The notes: generated from the letters alone by a model not told the origin. 64,000 nucleotides of DNA from CAWBCI01 sp963787195 (GCA_963787195.1 CAWBCI010000026.1:135736-199735); one strand, 5' to 3'. Positions 8,232 through 18,077 are shown, counted from the first letter of the stretch. A program made the numbers and translations.

Positions 8232-9590
8232 TCAGATACCGATTTTACTGATCTTCTTCTGTATCTCTTCAGTTTGTTTTTCAAATCCGGGTTTTCCGAG
8301 CAGGGCAAACATATTGCTTTTATATTCCTCCACACCCGGCTGGTTGAAAGGATTTACCCCCAGCAGGTAGCCACTCAGGCCGCAAGACATTTCAAAGAAA
8401 TAAATCAGCTGCCCAAGGGTGTCTTCATTGATAAGCGGAACGCTGACCCTGATATTCGGCACTCCCCCATCAACATGGGCGAGCATAGTGCCCAGTTCAG
8501 CCATGCGGTTAACATAATGTATATGTTTGCCGGCGAGATAGTTCAGGCCGTCATCATCATTGGAAGCATTCGGGACGACCACATTGGCATTTGATTTCTC
8601 AACTGAGATGACAGTTTCAAAAATATTCCTGAGGCCTTGCTGTATATATTGCCCCATGGAATGCAGATCGGTAGTAAAACTCACCCCTGCCGGGAAAAGA
8701 CCCTTTCCCTCCTTACCTTCGCTTTCCCCGTAAAGTTGTTTCCACCATTCATTAAAATATAATAGGTTTGGCAGAAAGTTTACCAGAATTTCCACTGTCT
8801 TGCCTGAACGATAAAGTGCATTTCTTGCTGCGGCATAAGCCGCGACCGGATTTTCTCCTATCTTTTTTGAAGACTTAACAAATTCTTCCATCTTAGCGGC
8901 ACCTTTTAAAAGTGCTTTGATATCGAAACCGGCGACAGCAATGGGCAGCAGTCCAACCGGTGTCAGAACTGAATAGCGACCTCCCACATCATCAGGAACA
9001 ACATAAGTCGGGTAAGCTTCTTCATCCGCTAGTTTTTTAAGGGCCCCTTTATGAGCATCAGTTATGGCGATGATCCGTTTTCTTGCTTCTTCCCTGCCAT
9101 ATTTATTCTCCAGATGTTTGCGAAGTATGCGGAATGCAAGGGCCGGCTCGGTAGTTGTCCCTGACTTGGAGATCACAGTAAGTGCATAATCCCTGACATC
9201 AAGTATTTCCAGGAGATCAGCCATATACTCTTCACTCAACTGGTTTCCGGCATATACAATAAATGGATCTTTACCTTTATCATGAAGCTCGCTGAAATGG
9301 TGGCTCAGGGCTTCGATCACTGCCCGGGCGCCCAGGTAAGAACCCCCGATTCCTATTACGATATATATCTCTGCCTTCAGCCGGATCTGGGCGGCATGTT
9401 TCTCAATACTGTCAATTATAGCAGGGTCGAATTGTGAGGGAAGATTAATCCAGCCTAAAAAATCATTTCCTTTACCTGTTCCCGAATACAATGCCGGAAG
9501 CAAGGAATCTATCTCTTCCTGCATTTTCAGAAGGTCCTTTTCCGGTACAAATCCGTATACCTGGCTTAAGTCTATCTTTAAATCTGTCAT
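8232..9590 (-). CDS. pgi: Glucose-6-phosphate isomerase
   Basis: Interconverts glucose-6-phosphate and fructose-6-phosphate. Family signatures are clear: GIGGSYLGARAVIEAL (~80-95), the sugar-phosphate loop VISKSGTTTEPALAF (~139-153), and QLYGESEGKEGKGLFP (~285-300) with the catalytic Glu. Length 452 aa fits the short bacterial form. The ATG at 9590 is preceded by CTCC-type sequence only. Upstream lies a promoter-terminator unit (9653-9784) that may be a leader attenuator for this gene. Confidence 0.95.
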   Translation of the reverse strand: MTDLKIDLSQVYGFVPEKDLLKMQEEIDSLLPALYSGTGKGNDFLGWINLPSQFDPAIIDSIEKHAAQIRLKAEIYIVIGIGGSYLGARAVIEALSHHFSELHDKGKDPFIVYAGNQLSEEYMADLLEILDVRDYALTVISKSGTTTEPALAFRILRKHLENKYGREEARKRIIAITDAHKGALKKLADEEAYPTYVVPDDVGGRYSVLTPVGLLPIAVAGFDIKALLKGAAKMEEFVKSSKKIGENPVAAYAAARNALYRSGKTVEILVNFLPNLLYFNEWWKQLYGESEGKEGKGLFPAGVSFTTDLHSMGQYIQQGLRNIFETVISVEKSNANVVVPNASNDDDGLNYLAGKHIHYVNRMAELGTMLAHVDGGVPNIRVSVPLINEDTLGQLIYFFEMSCGLSGYLLGVNPFNQPGVEEYKSNMFALLGKPGFEKQTEEIQKKISKIGI

Positions 9591-9652
9591 GTCAATTATT
9601 TTTAGGAGTTATATTTACTAAGTTAATAAATTGCATTGGAAAATAAATTTAC

Positions 9653-9687
9653 AAAAAAAGTGCGGTCCGCTTGCCCGCGGACCACAC
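9653..9687 (-). terminator. Intrinsic terminator upstream of pgi
   Basis: On the minus strand an imperfect 11-bp stem (perfect core GCGGACC / GGTCCGC) with a 6-nt loop is followed by seven T. It lies between a promoter at 9777 and pgi, so it ends a short transcript or attenuates pgi. Confidence 0.75.
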
Positions 9688-9773
9688 TCCCAATAAACCA
9701 AAAACCAAAATTATGAATCAGACGTTGTTGCGCAGTGTATAATCTACCTTGATTCGTATGGTCAGATTGTACA
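9653..9773 (-). ncRNA. Candidate small RNA or pgi leader
   Basis: A minus-strand -7 box at 9777-9784 and the terminator at 9653-9687 define a predicted ~120-nt transcript without a convincing ORF. Its 5' part holds an 11-bp inverted repeat (GTGTACAATCT / AGATTATACAC, one mismatch), followed by a U/G-rich linker and the terminator hairpin. Both halves are structured, as expected for an independent sRNA or a transcription attenuator in front of pgi. No known RNA family was recognised. Confidence 0.45.
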
Positions 9774-9776
9774 CCA

Positions 9777-9784
9777 CAAAGATA
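9777..9784 (-). promoter_or_regulatory. Predicted -7 element of the pgi-upstream small transcript
   Basis: TATCTTTG on the minus strand, exact TAnnTTTG. The -33 region is weak. Confidence 0.5.
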
Positions 9785-9847
9785 CGGCGCAAAAATTGCC
9801 ATGCTTGTTAAAGAAATTTAATGAACGTTAAAAGATGTTAAATGCCC

Positions 9848-9876
9848 TTGTAAAATCCTATCTTAGAGTATTTTTG
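9848..9876 (+). promoter_or_regulatory. Predicted promoter of the histidine kinase gene
   Basis: TTG (9848-9850), 18 nt and TATTTTTG (9869-9876) lie immediately before the ATG at 9883, supporting that codon as the real start rather than the in-frame ATG at 9835. The leader would be only a few nucleotides. Confidence 0.45.
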
Positions 9877-9882
9877 CAGAAA

Positions 9883-11307
9883 ATGAAACAACGCGGCATC
9901 ATTTATATTGTAGGCATTCTGTCCATAGCCCTGCTTGGCTTTTCGGTAATTCAGGGTTATTGGGTCCAAAATGCCTATCTTGCCAAACAGGAAAATTTCA
10001 CAAGGATAGTCAATGAAGCTGCCCAGAAAGTGATTGTCACACTGGAAAAAATGGAGATGGTAAAACGCTTCCAGCAGTCAAACACGCTGGCCGACTCAAC
10101 TACATACCTGAATACCCTGGATTCCATTAACCGGGTCATGCTGAAGGAAATGCAATCGATCAATACCCGGAAAGATCTGGAGATCTTTTTTAATAAATAT
10201 TTCATGACCCGTGACCTGATAGAGGATGTGATGATAGAACAAGGTGTAAAGCCTATTGAGAAACGTCTAAATCAACATTTACTGGATTCACTTCTGAGAA
10301 GGGAATTTGAATCCCGGAATATGAATACTCCTTACGAATATGGAATTTTCAGTTCCAGCAGGGACCTCCTGGTAATGAAAAGCCCCGATGCCAATGAGCA
10401 AGCCCTTATAAATCCCCGAACAAGTTTTCATTTCGAAATTTTTCCCGATGATATGTATCCGCGTCCTGATTACCTCTATCTAAATTTCCCCTATGAACGC
10501 AAGTTTCTCCTCAACCAGATGTGGCCCTTACTGAGCATATCCATCATTCTTATCCTGATTATCATAATATCTTTTACCTATACTCTCATCCAGCTTTTCA
10601 GGCAAAGACGTTTGTCGGAGCTGAAGACCGATTTCATCAATAATATGACCCATGAATTTAAAACGCCGGTCTCAACCATATCTTTGGCATGTGAAGCATT
10701 GAGTGACAAGGACATTCAAAAATCGGAGGAACTTTACAGGAATTATATCGGCATTATCCGGGAGGAAAACCACCGCCTGGGGCAGATGGCCGAGCGTATC
10801 CTTCAATCGGCGAAATCAGAAAAAGGCGAAGTAGCCCTGAATAAGGAAACAGTCGATATTCATGATATTATTACTGAGGTCATCAAAAATATCCGGATCC
10901 AGGTGGAAATAAAAGACGGCCAGATCATCAAGGATTTCCAGGCCAAAAACAGCATACTGGTGGTCGACCGTATGCACATGACAAACGTGATACACAACTT
11001 GTTGGATAATGCCAACAAATACACCCCCATAAAACCTCAGCTGATAGTTTCAACGCGGGATGTAAAAAATGGGGTAATTATTTCAGTAGAAGATAATGGC
11101 ATAGGTATTAGTAAGGTGGACCAGAAAAAGATTTTTGAAAAGCTTTACCGTGTACCGGAAGGAAATGTGCATAATTTTAAAGGCTTTGGCCTTGGGTTAT
11201 CATATGTGAAAACCATTGTTGAAAGACATGGCGGATTTATAAAACTTGAGAGTGAATTGAAAAAAGGCACTAAATTTGAGGTGTTTATTCCGACAAACCA
11301 TCGTTGA
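9883..11307 (+). CDS. Membrane sensor histidine kinase
   Basis: Two transmembrane helices (about 5-27 and 224-248 counted from this start) flank a ~195-residue periplasmic sensor region without a recognised domain. The H-box FINNMTHEFKTP, N-box NVIHNLLDNANKYTP, G1 VEDNGIGIS and G2 GFGLGLSYVKTIVERHGG are all intact, so it is an active HisKA/HATPase kinase. The start at 9883 (MKQRG then the helix) fits the family; an in-frame ATG at 9835 would add 16 residues. It ends just before the response regulator at 11319, an obvious cognate pair. Signal sensed is unknown. Confidence 0.92.
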   Translation: MKQRGIIYIVGILSIALLGFSVIQGYWVQNAYLAKQENFTRIVNEAAQKVIVTLEKMEMVKRFQQSNTLADSTTYLNTLDSINRVMLKEMQSINTRKDLEIFFNKYFMTRDLIEDVMIEQGVKPIEKRLNQHLLDSLLRREFESRNMNTPYEYGIFSSSRDLLVMKSPDANEQALINPRTSFHFEIFPDDMYPRPDYLYLNFPYERKFLLNQMWPLLSISIILILIIIISFTYTLIQLFRQRRLSELKTDFINNMTHEFKTPVSTISLACEALSDKDIQKSEELYRNYIGIIREENHRLGQMAERILQSAKSEKGEVALNKETVDIHDIITEVIKNIRIQVEIKDGQIIKDFQAKNSILVVDRMHMTNVIHNLLDNANKYTPIKPQLIVSTRDVKNGVIISVEDNGIGISKVDQKKIFEKLYRVPEGNVHNFKGFGLGLSYVKTIVERHGGFIKLESELKKGTKFEVFIPTNHR

Positions 11308-11318
11308 AAAGCAATATT

Positions 11319-12020
11319 ATGGAAAATGAAGAAGTAAAAGTACTCCTGGCAGAAGATGATAAAAACCTTGGATCTGTGTTGAAAGCATATCTTGAGGCTA
11401 AAGGATTTCCTACAACCCTGTGCATTAACGGGAAGGAAGCATTCGACATGTACAATAAAAAATCTTTTGACTTTTGTATTTTAGATGTGATGATGCCCAT
11501 TAAAGACGGATTTACTCTTGCACAGGAAATCCGGAAATCAGATAAGAAGATACCCATACTCTTCCTTACGGCCAAGTCACTTCAGGAGGACAAGCTGAAG
11601 GGATTTGAAGCCGGCGGGGATGATTATCTGACCAAACCTTTCAGCATGGAAGAATTGCTTGTTCGGATGAAAGCCATTCTGAGAAGGATACATGAGGGAG
11701 AAAATGACGAACAAAGATCCCCGGTGTACCAGCTGGGAGGCATGGTATTCGATTATAACCACCAGACACTTAAGCACGGACAGGTTGAAAATAAGCTCAC
11801 TTCAAAGGAGGCTGAATTGCTGAGGCTGCTTTGCGATAATTCCAACCAGGTGCTCGACAGGAGTATAGCCCTGAACCGTATCTGGCAGGATGACAGTTAT
11901 TTCAATGCCCGTAGTATGGATGTTTATATTACTAAGCTCAGGAAGTATTTGAAGGAGGACCCTTCCATAGAACTCCTGAATGTCCATGGCATCGGCTTTA
12001 AACTGGTATTACCTGCATAA
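11319..12020 (+). CDS. OmpR-family response regulator
   Basis: Receiver domain followed by a winged-helix DNA-binding domain (~235 aa). The acidic pair EDD, the phospho-acceptor Asp in CILDVMMP, the switch Thr in FLTAKS and Lys in LTKPFS are all present. The C-terminal domain shows the OmpR/PhoB recognition region (SMDVYITKLRKYLKEDPSIEL) and GIGFKL at the end. A TTG at 11304 overlaps the kinase stop but the ATG at 11319 begins a normal receiver N-terminus. Target genes unknown. Confidence 0.93.
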   Translation: MENEEVKVLLAEDDKNLGSVLKAYLEAKGFPTTLCINGKEAFDMYNKKSFDFCILDVMMPIKDGFTLAQEIRKSDKKIPILFLTAKSLQEDKLKGFEAGGDDYLTKPFSMEELLVRMKAILRRIHEGENDEQRSPVYQLGGMVFDYNHQTLKHGQVENKLTSKEAELLRLLCDNSNQVLDRSIALNRIWQDDSYFNARSMDVYITKLRKYLKEDPSIELLNVHGIGFKLVLPA

Positions 12021-12025
12021 TTAAC

Positions 12026-13252
12026 TCAATCCCCGTTTTCCTCCAGTCGTTCTTCACGGTCGGATATTTTCCCGGTATATCCCAGCTCGAAGCGATTGTC
12101 ATCAAGAATATCCCAGTAAATTGTAGAAGAAGGTCCACGATCCATATTGGTAAGGACAATTATGGTTTTCTCCTGTTTCAGATCACGGATGAAATAGGAA
12201 CGAAAGCCCTTCCACCAACCAAAATGATAAACCGCATCCGGCCTGTCATCCTTTAATCTCCAGCCAAACCCATAATTTTTATGTCTTCTCCGGTATTTCG
12301 GACTACCTGGAGTAAATGCCTTTTTTAGGGTCGAATCACTCACCAGGCTATGGTCCCAGAGAGCCTGGTCCCATTTGAAAAGATCATCCACAGTGGAATA
12401 AACTCCCTTATCACCCATCACACCGTTCAGATAATCATTGGGTTCACGTACCGGCCTCCATCTCCTGTATCGATGGCCCGGAACACCTTTCTCTATGTAA
12501 AATGGCACAAGAGTATCACCGCGCATGTTATAGATAAAGGTATGATTCATTTTTAAGGGCTTGAAAATATTTTCTTCCATGAATTGATCAAAGTGTTCTT
12601 TACTGATCCTTTCCACAACCGAAGCCAATAAAGCATAATTGGTATTGCAATAATGAAAACCTCCGTCAGGACTGAAATAGGGTTTGGGATGATATTTGAC
12701 GAGCATGGCCACCATCTCCTCATTATTCATGGGAACTTTTTTATCGGGCCATTCATTATCTGCAAGGCTCATATAGCGTGGCAGGCCTGAACGGTGAGTC
12801 AGCAGTTGCCTTATAGTCACATCAGTATATGGCAATTCAGGTATGTATTTCACAACCGGATCATCATAATCCAACTTACCCTCCTCCTGCAAAATCATTA
12901 TGGCCATTGCCGTGAACATCTTGGATACAGAAGCAAGCTGAAAGGCACTGTTTACCGTGAGAGCCTCCTTTTTTCTGATATTGGAATACCCATAGGCCCC
13001 TTCGAATACCAACCTGCCTTTTTCAGCATACATCACACAGCCATTGAAAAGATTTCGCTTATGCAGTCTTTTGAAAATACTGTCGATTATATGAGCTTTC
13101 TTGTCAATGAGTTTTTTATCCAGATCCGTAATCAGTTTTTCAGGCTTAAACTGAGGTGCTCTTGTCTTCGGATTGACATCATTACAGGATTGAGGGATGA
13201 TTGTAAGCAGGACAAATCCCAGGATTGAAAGATATTTCAGCAGCTTCTTCAA
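12026..13252 (-). CDS. Lipoprotein serine hydrolase, beta-lactamase class C/esterase family
   Basis: Penicillin-binding-protein-like hydrolase on the envelope. The N-terminus has a lipoprotein signal ending at the Cys in PQSC. The nucleophile motif SVSK (SxxK) and the YCN motif in HYCNTNYALL (YxN) are visible; a HFGWWKG segment near the C-terminus corresponds to the third (KTG/HxG) box. Such proteins are peptidases or esterases more often than resistance enzymes; substrate unknown. Start codon is TTG at 13252, with an exact TACTTTTG -7 box at 13280-13287 just upstream. Its 3' end is 5 bp from the response regulator stop. Confidence 0.85.
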   Translation of the reverse strand: MKKLLKYLSILGFVLLTIIPQSCNDVNPKTRAPQFKPEKLITDLDKKLIDKKAHIIDSIFKRLHKRNLFNGCVMYAEKGRLVFEGAYGYSNIRKKEALTVNSAFQLASVSKMFTAMAIMILQEEGKLDYDDPVVKYIPELPYTDVTIRQLLTHRSGLPRYMSLADNEWPDKKVPMNNEEMVAMLVKYHPKPYFSPDGGFHYCNTNYALLASVVERISKEHFDQFMEENIFKPLKMNHTFIYNMRGDTLVPFYIEKGVPGHRYRRWRPVREPNDYLNGVMGDKGVYSTVDDLFKWDQALWDHSLVSDSTLKKAFTPGSPKYRRRHKNYGFGWRLKDDRPDAVYHFGWWKGFRSYFIRDLKQEKTIIVLTNMDRGPSSTIYWDILDDNRFELGYTGKISDREERLEENGD

Positions 13253-13279
13253 GATAAATTCTTATACTTTCTAAAACAG

Positions 13280-13287
13280 CAAAAGTA
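13280..13287 (-). promoter_or_regulatory. Predicted -7 element of the serine hydrolase gene
   Basis: Minus-strand TACTTTTG, exact TAnnTTTG, about 27 nt before the TTG start. Confidence 0.45.
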
Positions 13288-13338
13288 GGATTTTATTTCT
13301 TGAAGGATAAGGAACACTTACCCTGTCTGAAAATAATT

Positions 13339-14031
13339 TCAGTGTTTGGCCGGATGTTTATCCATCCATTTCAAAGCTTCTTTTTTACTGAAATTTGAAA
13401 TGTTTTCACTTTCCACAAAGCTTTTTACAAATTCAGGATTGGTTTTGGAATATTCACGTAAGGTCCATCCAATAGCTTTCCTGATAAAAAATTCTTTTGA
13501 GTCTGAAAGTTCCCGTACGTATTTTGTCAGGAGGCCGGTATCGGTGGAGTTCTTATATTTTAGCTGGAACAGAAGTGATGATCGTTGCAACCACATATTT
13601 CCAGAAGCCATCCATTTTTCAGTATAGGGTAATATCTGTTCAGGGAACATTTTAAAATGATATCCTACCAGAACTGCCGCAATATAATCGACCGTGTCCC
13701 ACCATGACTTATTCAGCAGAAGTTCTTCATAAACTTTAATAAAACCGGCCGGGATTTTCTTTTTCTGCCGGTTCATGAAGCTCATGGCCACATATTGATA
13801 TTCTCTCTCGGGCCTGTCCCAAAGCAGATTAACTGCTTTTTCCAGATGATCCACAGGAGGAAGGCCGTGAACCTTGATAAACTGCTTTAGCAATTCGCTT
13901 CTCACAGGCGTTTGTATTCCATGATATTCAAACTGGTTCAGCATATATTTTTTCATATAGGCAGCCTTTGCAACATCGGCATTTTGCTTGAAGCTTTCCT
14001 CTAATGGAGCTATATAAGAAGGGATTTCCAT
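13339..14031 (-). CDS. AlkD-like DNA alkylation repair protein (DNA glycosylase)
   Basis: HEAT-repeat DNA glycosylase that removes alkylated bases. The whole 230-aa sequence is alpha-helical repeats. Residues equivalent to the AlkD active site are present: Trp111 and Asp115 in SWWDTVDY, and Trp189 in IRKAIGWTLREY. Cytoplasmic; no partner gene in view. It lies 33 nt downstream of the M1 peptidase gene. Confidence 0.9.
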   Translation of the reverse strand: MEIPSYIAPLEESFKQNADVAKAAYMKKYMLNQFEYHGIQTPVRSELLKQFIKVHGLPPVDHLEKAVNLLWDRPEREYQYVAMSFMNRQKKKIPAGFIKVYEELLLNKSWWDTVDYIAAVLVGYHFKMFPEQILPYTEKWMASGNMWLQRSSLLFQLKYKNSTDTGLLTKYVRELSDSKEFFIRKAIGWTLREYSKTNPEFVKSFVESENISNFSKKEALKWMDKHPAKH

Positions 14032-14064
14032 AATTTTCTGGTTTTATTTAGGTTTTTGAATGAT

Positions 14065-16455
14065 TTAATATGAAGAATGAAGGTAAAGCACTTTTTTCCA
14101 ATCAAGTTTTTTTTGGTCATCAGAATAAAGGCAGAGCATATAACTGCCTTCGGCAATATTACCCGGTTCCCATCTAAGATCCTTCTGTTCAGGGTAAACA
14201 GGCATTTCTTCAATCAGCCGGCCTGAAATGTTGAAAATCCGGAGCGTAGCAGGTTCATCAATACTGCAGCGGATTTTATAATATCCATTTGAAGGATTCG
14301 GGAAGATTTCAAGTTTACCTCCGGGGCTGTCCTGATATTCATTTATTCCAACCTGATTATCATAAACTGCCAGGACATAATCCCCCAACTGAAGATTGGG
14401 TACGTTCAGGTTGCCTATGGACCAAATACCGGCTTTGCTGAATGGAATCGAATGCCAGTCTTCAGAAGCATCCTTGCGGTAAAGTATCACCAATGAATCT
14501 GTCTGATTCAATATCAATGTGTTATCCAGATAATTATTGCGGGTATAGAAGAAGCTTCCACTTGCCTGAAAATCCTGTGGTATCACACCATTGATCGTCC
14601 AATAGCGGTAATCCGACAAACGGAGGCCCGGAACTGCCTGCTTCAGGCTGTCGGGCGGCACCCAGTTATGCACAGCCTGTATGAAAGCCGAATCGTTTAG
14701 CTGTTCTATAGATATCTTGAAAAAGGAGGATGGAAAAGTATATTCGGATGCCGATGTAAACACCTTGTAACTATCTGTGGTGGCATCGCACATTTTTTCC
14801 TCCGGATCGGGGAAGATAGCCACTGGTGCAAACGGTAGCATTTTAACCGAAGTACCAACAGGGCCTGAAAATTTGACAGTATCACTGAATCTTTGCCAGT
14901 CCTGGCTCATAAACATCAGCTCCACGATATTATCATTCCCGGAAAAATCACCACCCTTGCGTTTTTGTTTCATGTGGATGCTGACCTGGAATTGATCTCC
15001 CGAAGGAATAACTTCAAAGGAATCTACAGAATAATGCGGGGTTCCCGGATTGAAAACCCAGTTATCGAAGAATCCATTCATATCAATTCCGGAATAAGTT
15101 GTCAAAAAATCCCTCATATCATATGAAGTTGCCGAATTGTAGGCAAAATTTGCGAGGTAAGCTTTAAGGCCTCCGAAAAAGAGACTATCCCCCAAATAAA
15201 AGCGAAGGGCCTGCGTACTTGCTGCTCCTTTGTTGTAAGCGGTCATTCCATATGTATGCGACTGGGGAATATTATTCTGGGGAAAGTAAGCGCCGTCACC
15301 GCCGGGAGTATGACAAAACTGCATCACATCTGCTAAGTTGGTACGCATGCTTGTTTTAAACAGATCGTAATTATTATACAGTATGGCAGCATAATACATT
15401 CCGAAAAATTCGGCCCAGCCTTCATTGAGCCACATTTCATAGGGCGAAGCACAGGTCACCATATCTCCGACCCACATATGTGAGAGTTCATGCACAAGAA
15501 TGGACTCATTACCTGTTCCTCCATTTATCATTGAATTCGGAATGAATATATTGGAGACATGTTCCATGGCTCCCAGTGCAGTTCCGGTATAGCCCACCCT
15601 TGACCAGGGATAAGGTCCCATCAGGTTTTCAAAAATGGAAAGCACCTCTTTCAGATGCACAAAAGTTCCGGCCACTTTGCTCGAATCAATGGGTCTGACA
15701 AAAATATCGACCGGCACTTCTTGCTGCTGTCCCTGGAAAGTATCGGAAATCATCGTATAATCACCAATGGCAATCGAGGCAAGGTAAGTTGGGATAGTGT
15801 GATTAATATGCCAATGGTATGTAATAGTCCCATCCCCATTAATAGTCTTGTCTACCAACAGGCCTCCTCCAATTGCAGTATAGCCCTGATCTACTGTAGC
15901 GCTTACATCATAACCAGCCCGGTCGGTAAAATCGTCAATACAGGGGAACCAGCTTTTTCCAAGGTTATGAGGGATAAAACTGATGCCCACTCCGAGATTA
16001 AATGCATAATCATTCGAAAAGTGAAATCCTCCCCAGTCTTCATGGAATGGCACACCATGATAATACATTGTGACTTCCATGGTGTCTTCAATACCTGCCG
16101 GCGAATCAAGATGCAGGCTGATCAGGCTGTCGCCCTGGTAGAAATTTCCAGTCATTTGCCCGTTTAAAAAAACCGAATCTACGCTAAGGTTGATGAGCTC
16201 AAGGGAAAATTCCGAAATATTATTTATTTTAGGGACCAGTCTGACAGTGGTAAAGGCTGATATTTGATGAGAAGTGAAATCAATGGATAATAAATTTATA
16301 TCATAATGAATTGCATGGATAGTATCTCCCGGAGGAGAAACCAGGTTATTTTCTGTTTTGTCAATATTTTTCCGGAAGTATTGGGCCCGGGAGGTAAAAG
16401 AATTGATACAAAAACAGCTAATAAGGATCAATTGTAATATTGCTAAGCGCTTCAT
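14065..16455 (-). CDS. Secreted M1-family aminopeptidase with T9SS sorting domain
   Basis: Zinc aminopeptidase exported to the cell surface. Signal peptide 1-24. The substrate-recognition motif GAMEH is at 295-299, the zinc motif HELSH at 322-326 and the third ligand Glu345 in NEGWAEF. The last ~75 residues (from LEIFPNPSNG, ~725) form a type A T9SS C-terminal sorting domain, so the protein should pass the outer membrane through the type IX system. Length 796 aa. It is divergent from the TolC gene and probably nutritional. Confidence 0.92.
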   Translation of the reverse strand: MKRLAILQLILISCFCINSFTSRAQYFRKNIDKTENNLVSPPGDTIHAIHYDINLLSIDFTSHQISAFTTVRLVPKINNISEFSLELINLSVDSVFLNGQMTGNFYQGDSLISLHLDSPAGIEDTMEVTMYYHGVPFHEDWGGFHFSNDYAFNLGVGISFIPHNLGKSWFPCIDDFTDRAGYDVSATVDQGYTAIGGGLLVDKTINGDGTITYHWHINHTIPTYLASIAIGDYTMISDTFQGQQQEVPVDIFVRPIDSSKVAGTFVHLKEVLSIFENLMGPYPWSRVGYTGTALGAMEHVSNIFIPNSMINGGTGNESILVHELSHMWVGDMVTCASPYEMWLNEGWAEFFGMYYAAILYNNYDLFKTSMRTNLADVMQFCHTPGGDGAYFPQNNIPQSHTYGMTAYNKGAASTQALRFYLGDSLFFGGLKAYLANFAYNSATSYDMRDFLTTYSGIDMNGFFDNWVFNPGTPHYSVDSFEVIPSGDQFQVSIHMKQKRKGGDFSGNDNIVELMFMSQDWQRFSDTVKFSGPVGTSVKMLPFAPVAIFPDPEEKMCDATTDSYKVFTSASEYTFPSSFFKISIEQLNDSAFIQAVHNWVPPDSLKQAVPGLRLSDYRYWTINGVIPQDFQASGSFFYTRNNYLDNTLILNQTDSLVILYRKDASEDWHSIPFSKAGIWSIGNLNVPNLQLGDYVLAVYDNQVGINEYQDSPGGKLEIFPNPSNGYYKIRCSIDEPATLRIFNISGRLIEEMPVYPEQKDLRWEPGNIAEGSYMLCLYSDDQKKLDWKKVLYLHSSY

Positions 16456-16530
16456 ATGAAAAGTTTATAAGAATTTCTAAAATTATTCAAAATATAAGAA
16501 TATAAAGGATTTAAACCGTCGAAAAATTTG

Positions 16531-16538
16531 TAATTTTG
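16531..16538 (+). promoter_or_regulatory. Predicted -7 element of the TolC-HlyD operon
   Basis: TAATTTTG, exact TAnnTTTG, 34 nt before the ATG at 16573. Confidence 0.5.
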
Positions 16539-16572
16539 ACCGATAAGTTTTTATCAAATCAATCCTATACAG

Positions 16573-18027
16573 ATGAGCCGCGCCAATAAGCAGTTTCCGA
16601 AGTATATCTATCTGTTTCATATCCTTCTGATCGTCCTTCTTTTGCCTGGAACTTACCTTTTCGGGCAAAAGGAAATGTCACTTCAGGATTGTATACAATA
16701 TGCCCTTGATCACAACATAGATATAAAAAAACAGGTTTTAACTGTGGAAACGCAGAAAAAAACATTAATGCAAAGCAAGCTGGGTCTACTTCCCACATTG
16801 AATGCAGGGGCCACCCACGGATATAACTGGGGACAGACGATAGACCGTTATACCAATCAGTTTGCCACATCCCGTGTAAGGTCCAATAACTTTTACGTTT
16901 CAAGTAATTTCAATGTTTTCAGTGGGTTCCGTGATATTAATACGGTAAAACAGAACCAGATGGAACTGATGGCCACCAATTATGATCTGGATCTGCTGAT
17001 GGATAACATTTCAGTTACTGTTGCAGGGTATTATCTTGACATACTTTATAATCAGGAATTACTTGATGTAGCAAGGTCCCAGCTGGAAGTCACAAAGCTC
17101 CAGGTTAACCGGATGCAAAAACTGGTGGATGCAGGTTCCATGGCAAAAGGAGATTTGCTGAATATACAAGCTCAGGCAGCTACCGAGGAACTCCAGGTGG
17201 TAAATGCCGAAAACACCCTTTCAATATCATATCTAAGTCTCCAGCAACTAATAGATTATCCCGTAAGCTCCGATTTTAAAATAGAAAAACCGGAGCTTCG
17301 GCCTATAGAAGCCCCGGAAGTGAGTATCAGGCCGGAAGATGTATATAATATTGCAGTGGATAAAAGGCCGGAAATCAAGAGTGCCGAACAAAGGTTATTG
17401 AGCGCAGAAAAGGGTATAGCCATCGCCCGTGGATATCAAAGTCCGAGCCTGAGTCTGAGCGGTAGTTGGGCAACAGGTTATTCGGGGGCCGCCCAGGAAG
17501 GTGTTGACCCCATCCAGAAACTGGTTCCCGTAGGATTTACCCAAAATACAGGAGACACTGTGCTGAGTCTCTACAATGAATTTTCCAGCTACAGGGTTAT
17601 CCCCTTTACCGACCAGTGGAAAAAGAACCAGAACAAGAGCCTGAATCTGACCCTCCAGATTCCGATTTTTAACGGATGGCAGGTCCGTACCGGAATAAAT
17701 AAAGCCAAAATAGGAAGGGAACTTGCCAGTTATAATCTGCAACAAGCTAAACTTAACCTGGATAAAACCATCCAACAATCCTATGCTGACGCGGTTGCCG
17801 CCCTCAAAAATTATACTGCATCCCAGAAAAAAGTGGAAGCCCAGCAGGAAGCCTTTAAATACGCGGATGAAAAATTTCAGGTAGGTCTTATGAATTCTGT
17901 AGATTATAACAAAACAAAAAGCGATCTTACCACGGCAGAATCGGATCTGCTGCAAGCCAAGTACCATTTCATCTATACTACAACTATTCTGAAATTTTAT
18001 ATGGGAAATGATTTGAGGCTCGAGTAG
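16573..18027 (+). CDS. TolC-family outer membrane efflux protein
   Basis: Outer-membrane channel of a tripartite pump or type I exporter. Signal peptide ~1-31; two tandem OEP repeats of alternating coiled-coil helices and strands fill the rest (484 aa). Typical features are the N-terminal SLQDCIQYALDHN stretch and AQAATEELQ / NYTASQKKVEAQQEAFKYA helices. The adaptor gene follows after 50 nt. No inner-membrane partner (ABC or RND) is adjacent, so the pump type is open; MacB-type ABC exporters are the usual partner in this phylum. Confidence 0.92.
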   Translation: MSRANKQFPKYIYLFHILLIVLLLPGTYLFGQKEMSLQDCIQYALDHNIDIKKQVLTVETQKKTLMQSKLGLLPTLNAGATHGYNWGQTIDRYTNQFATSRVRSNNFYVSSNFNVFSGFRDINTVKQNQMELMATNYDLDLLMDNISVTVAGYYLDILYNQELLDVARSQLEVTKLQVNRMQKLVDAGSMAKGDLLNIQAQAATEELQVVNAENTLSISYLSLQQLIDYPVSSDFKIEKPELRPIEAPEVSIRPEDVYNIAVDKRPEIKSAEQRLLSAEKGIAIARGYQSPSLSLSGSWATGYSGAAQEGVDPIQKLVPVGFTQNTGDTVLSLYNEFSSYRVIPFTDQWKKNQNKSLNLTLQIPIFNGWQVRTGINKAKIGRELASYNLQQAKLNLDKTIQQSYADAVAALKNYTASQKKVEAQQEAFKYADEKFQVGLMNSVDYNKTKSDLTTAESDLLQAKYHFIYTTTILKFYMGNDLRLE

Positions 18028-18077
18028 GAATTTGTTTGAAATAGATAAGTTTTTAGGATCAATTATAAAGATCAGCA

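Noticed and set aside
12026..13252. Antibiotic-resistance beta-lactamase
   Set aside because: Only the general class C/esterase motifs are present; the lipoprotein form and third box fit serine hydrolases of unknown substrate.
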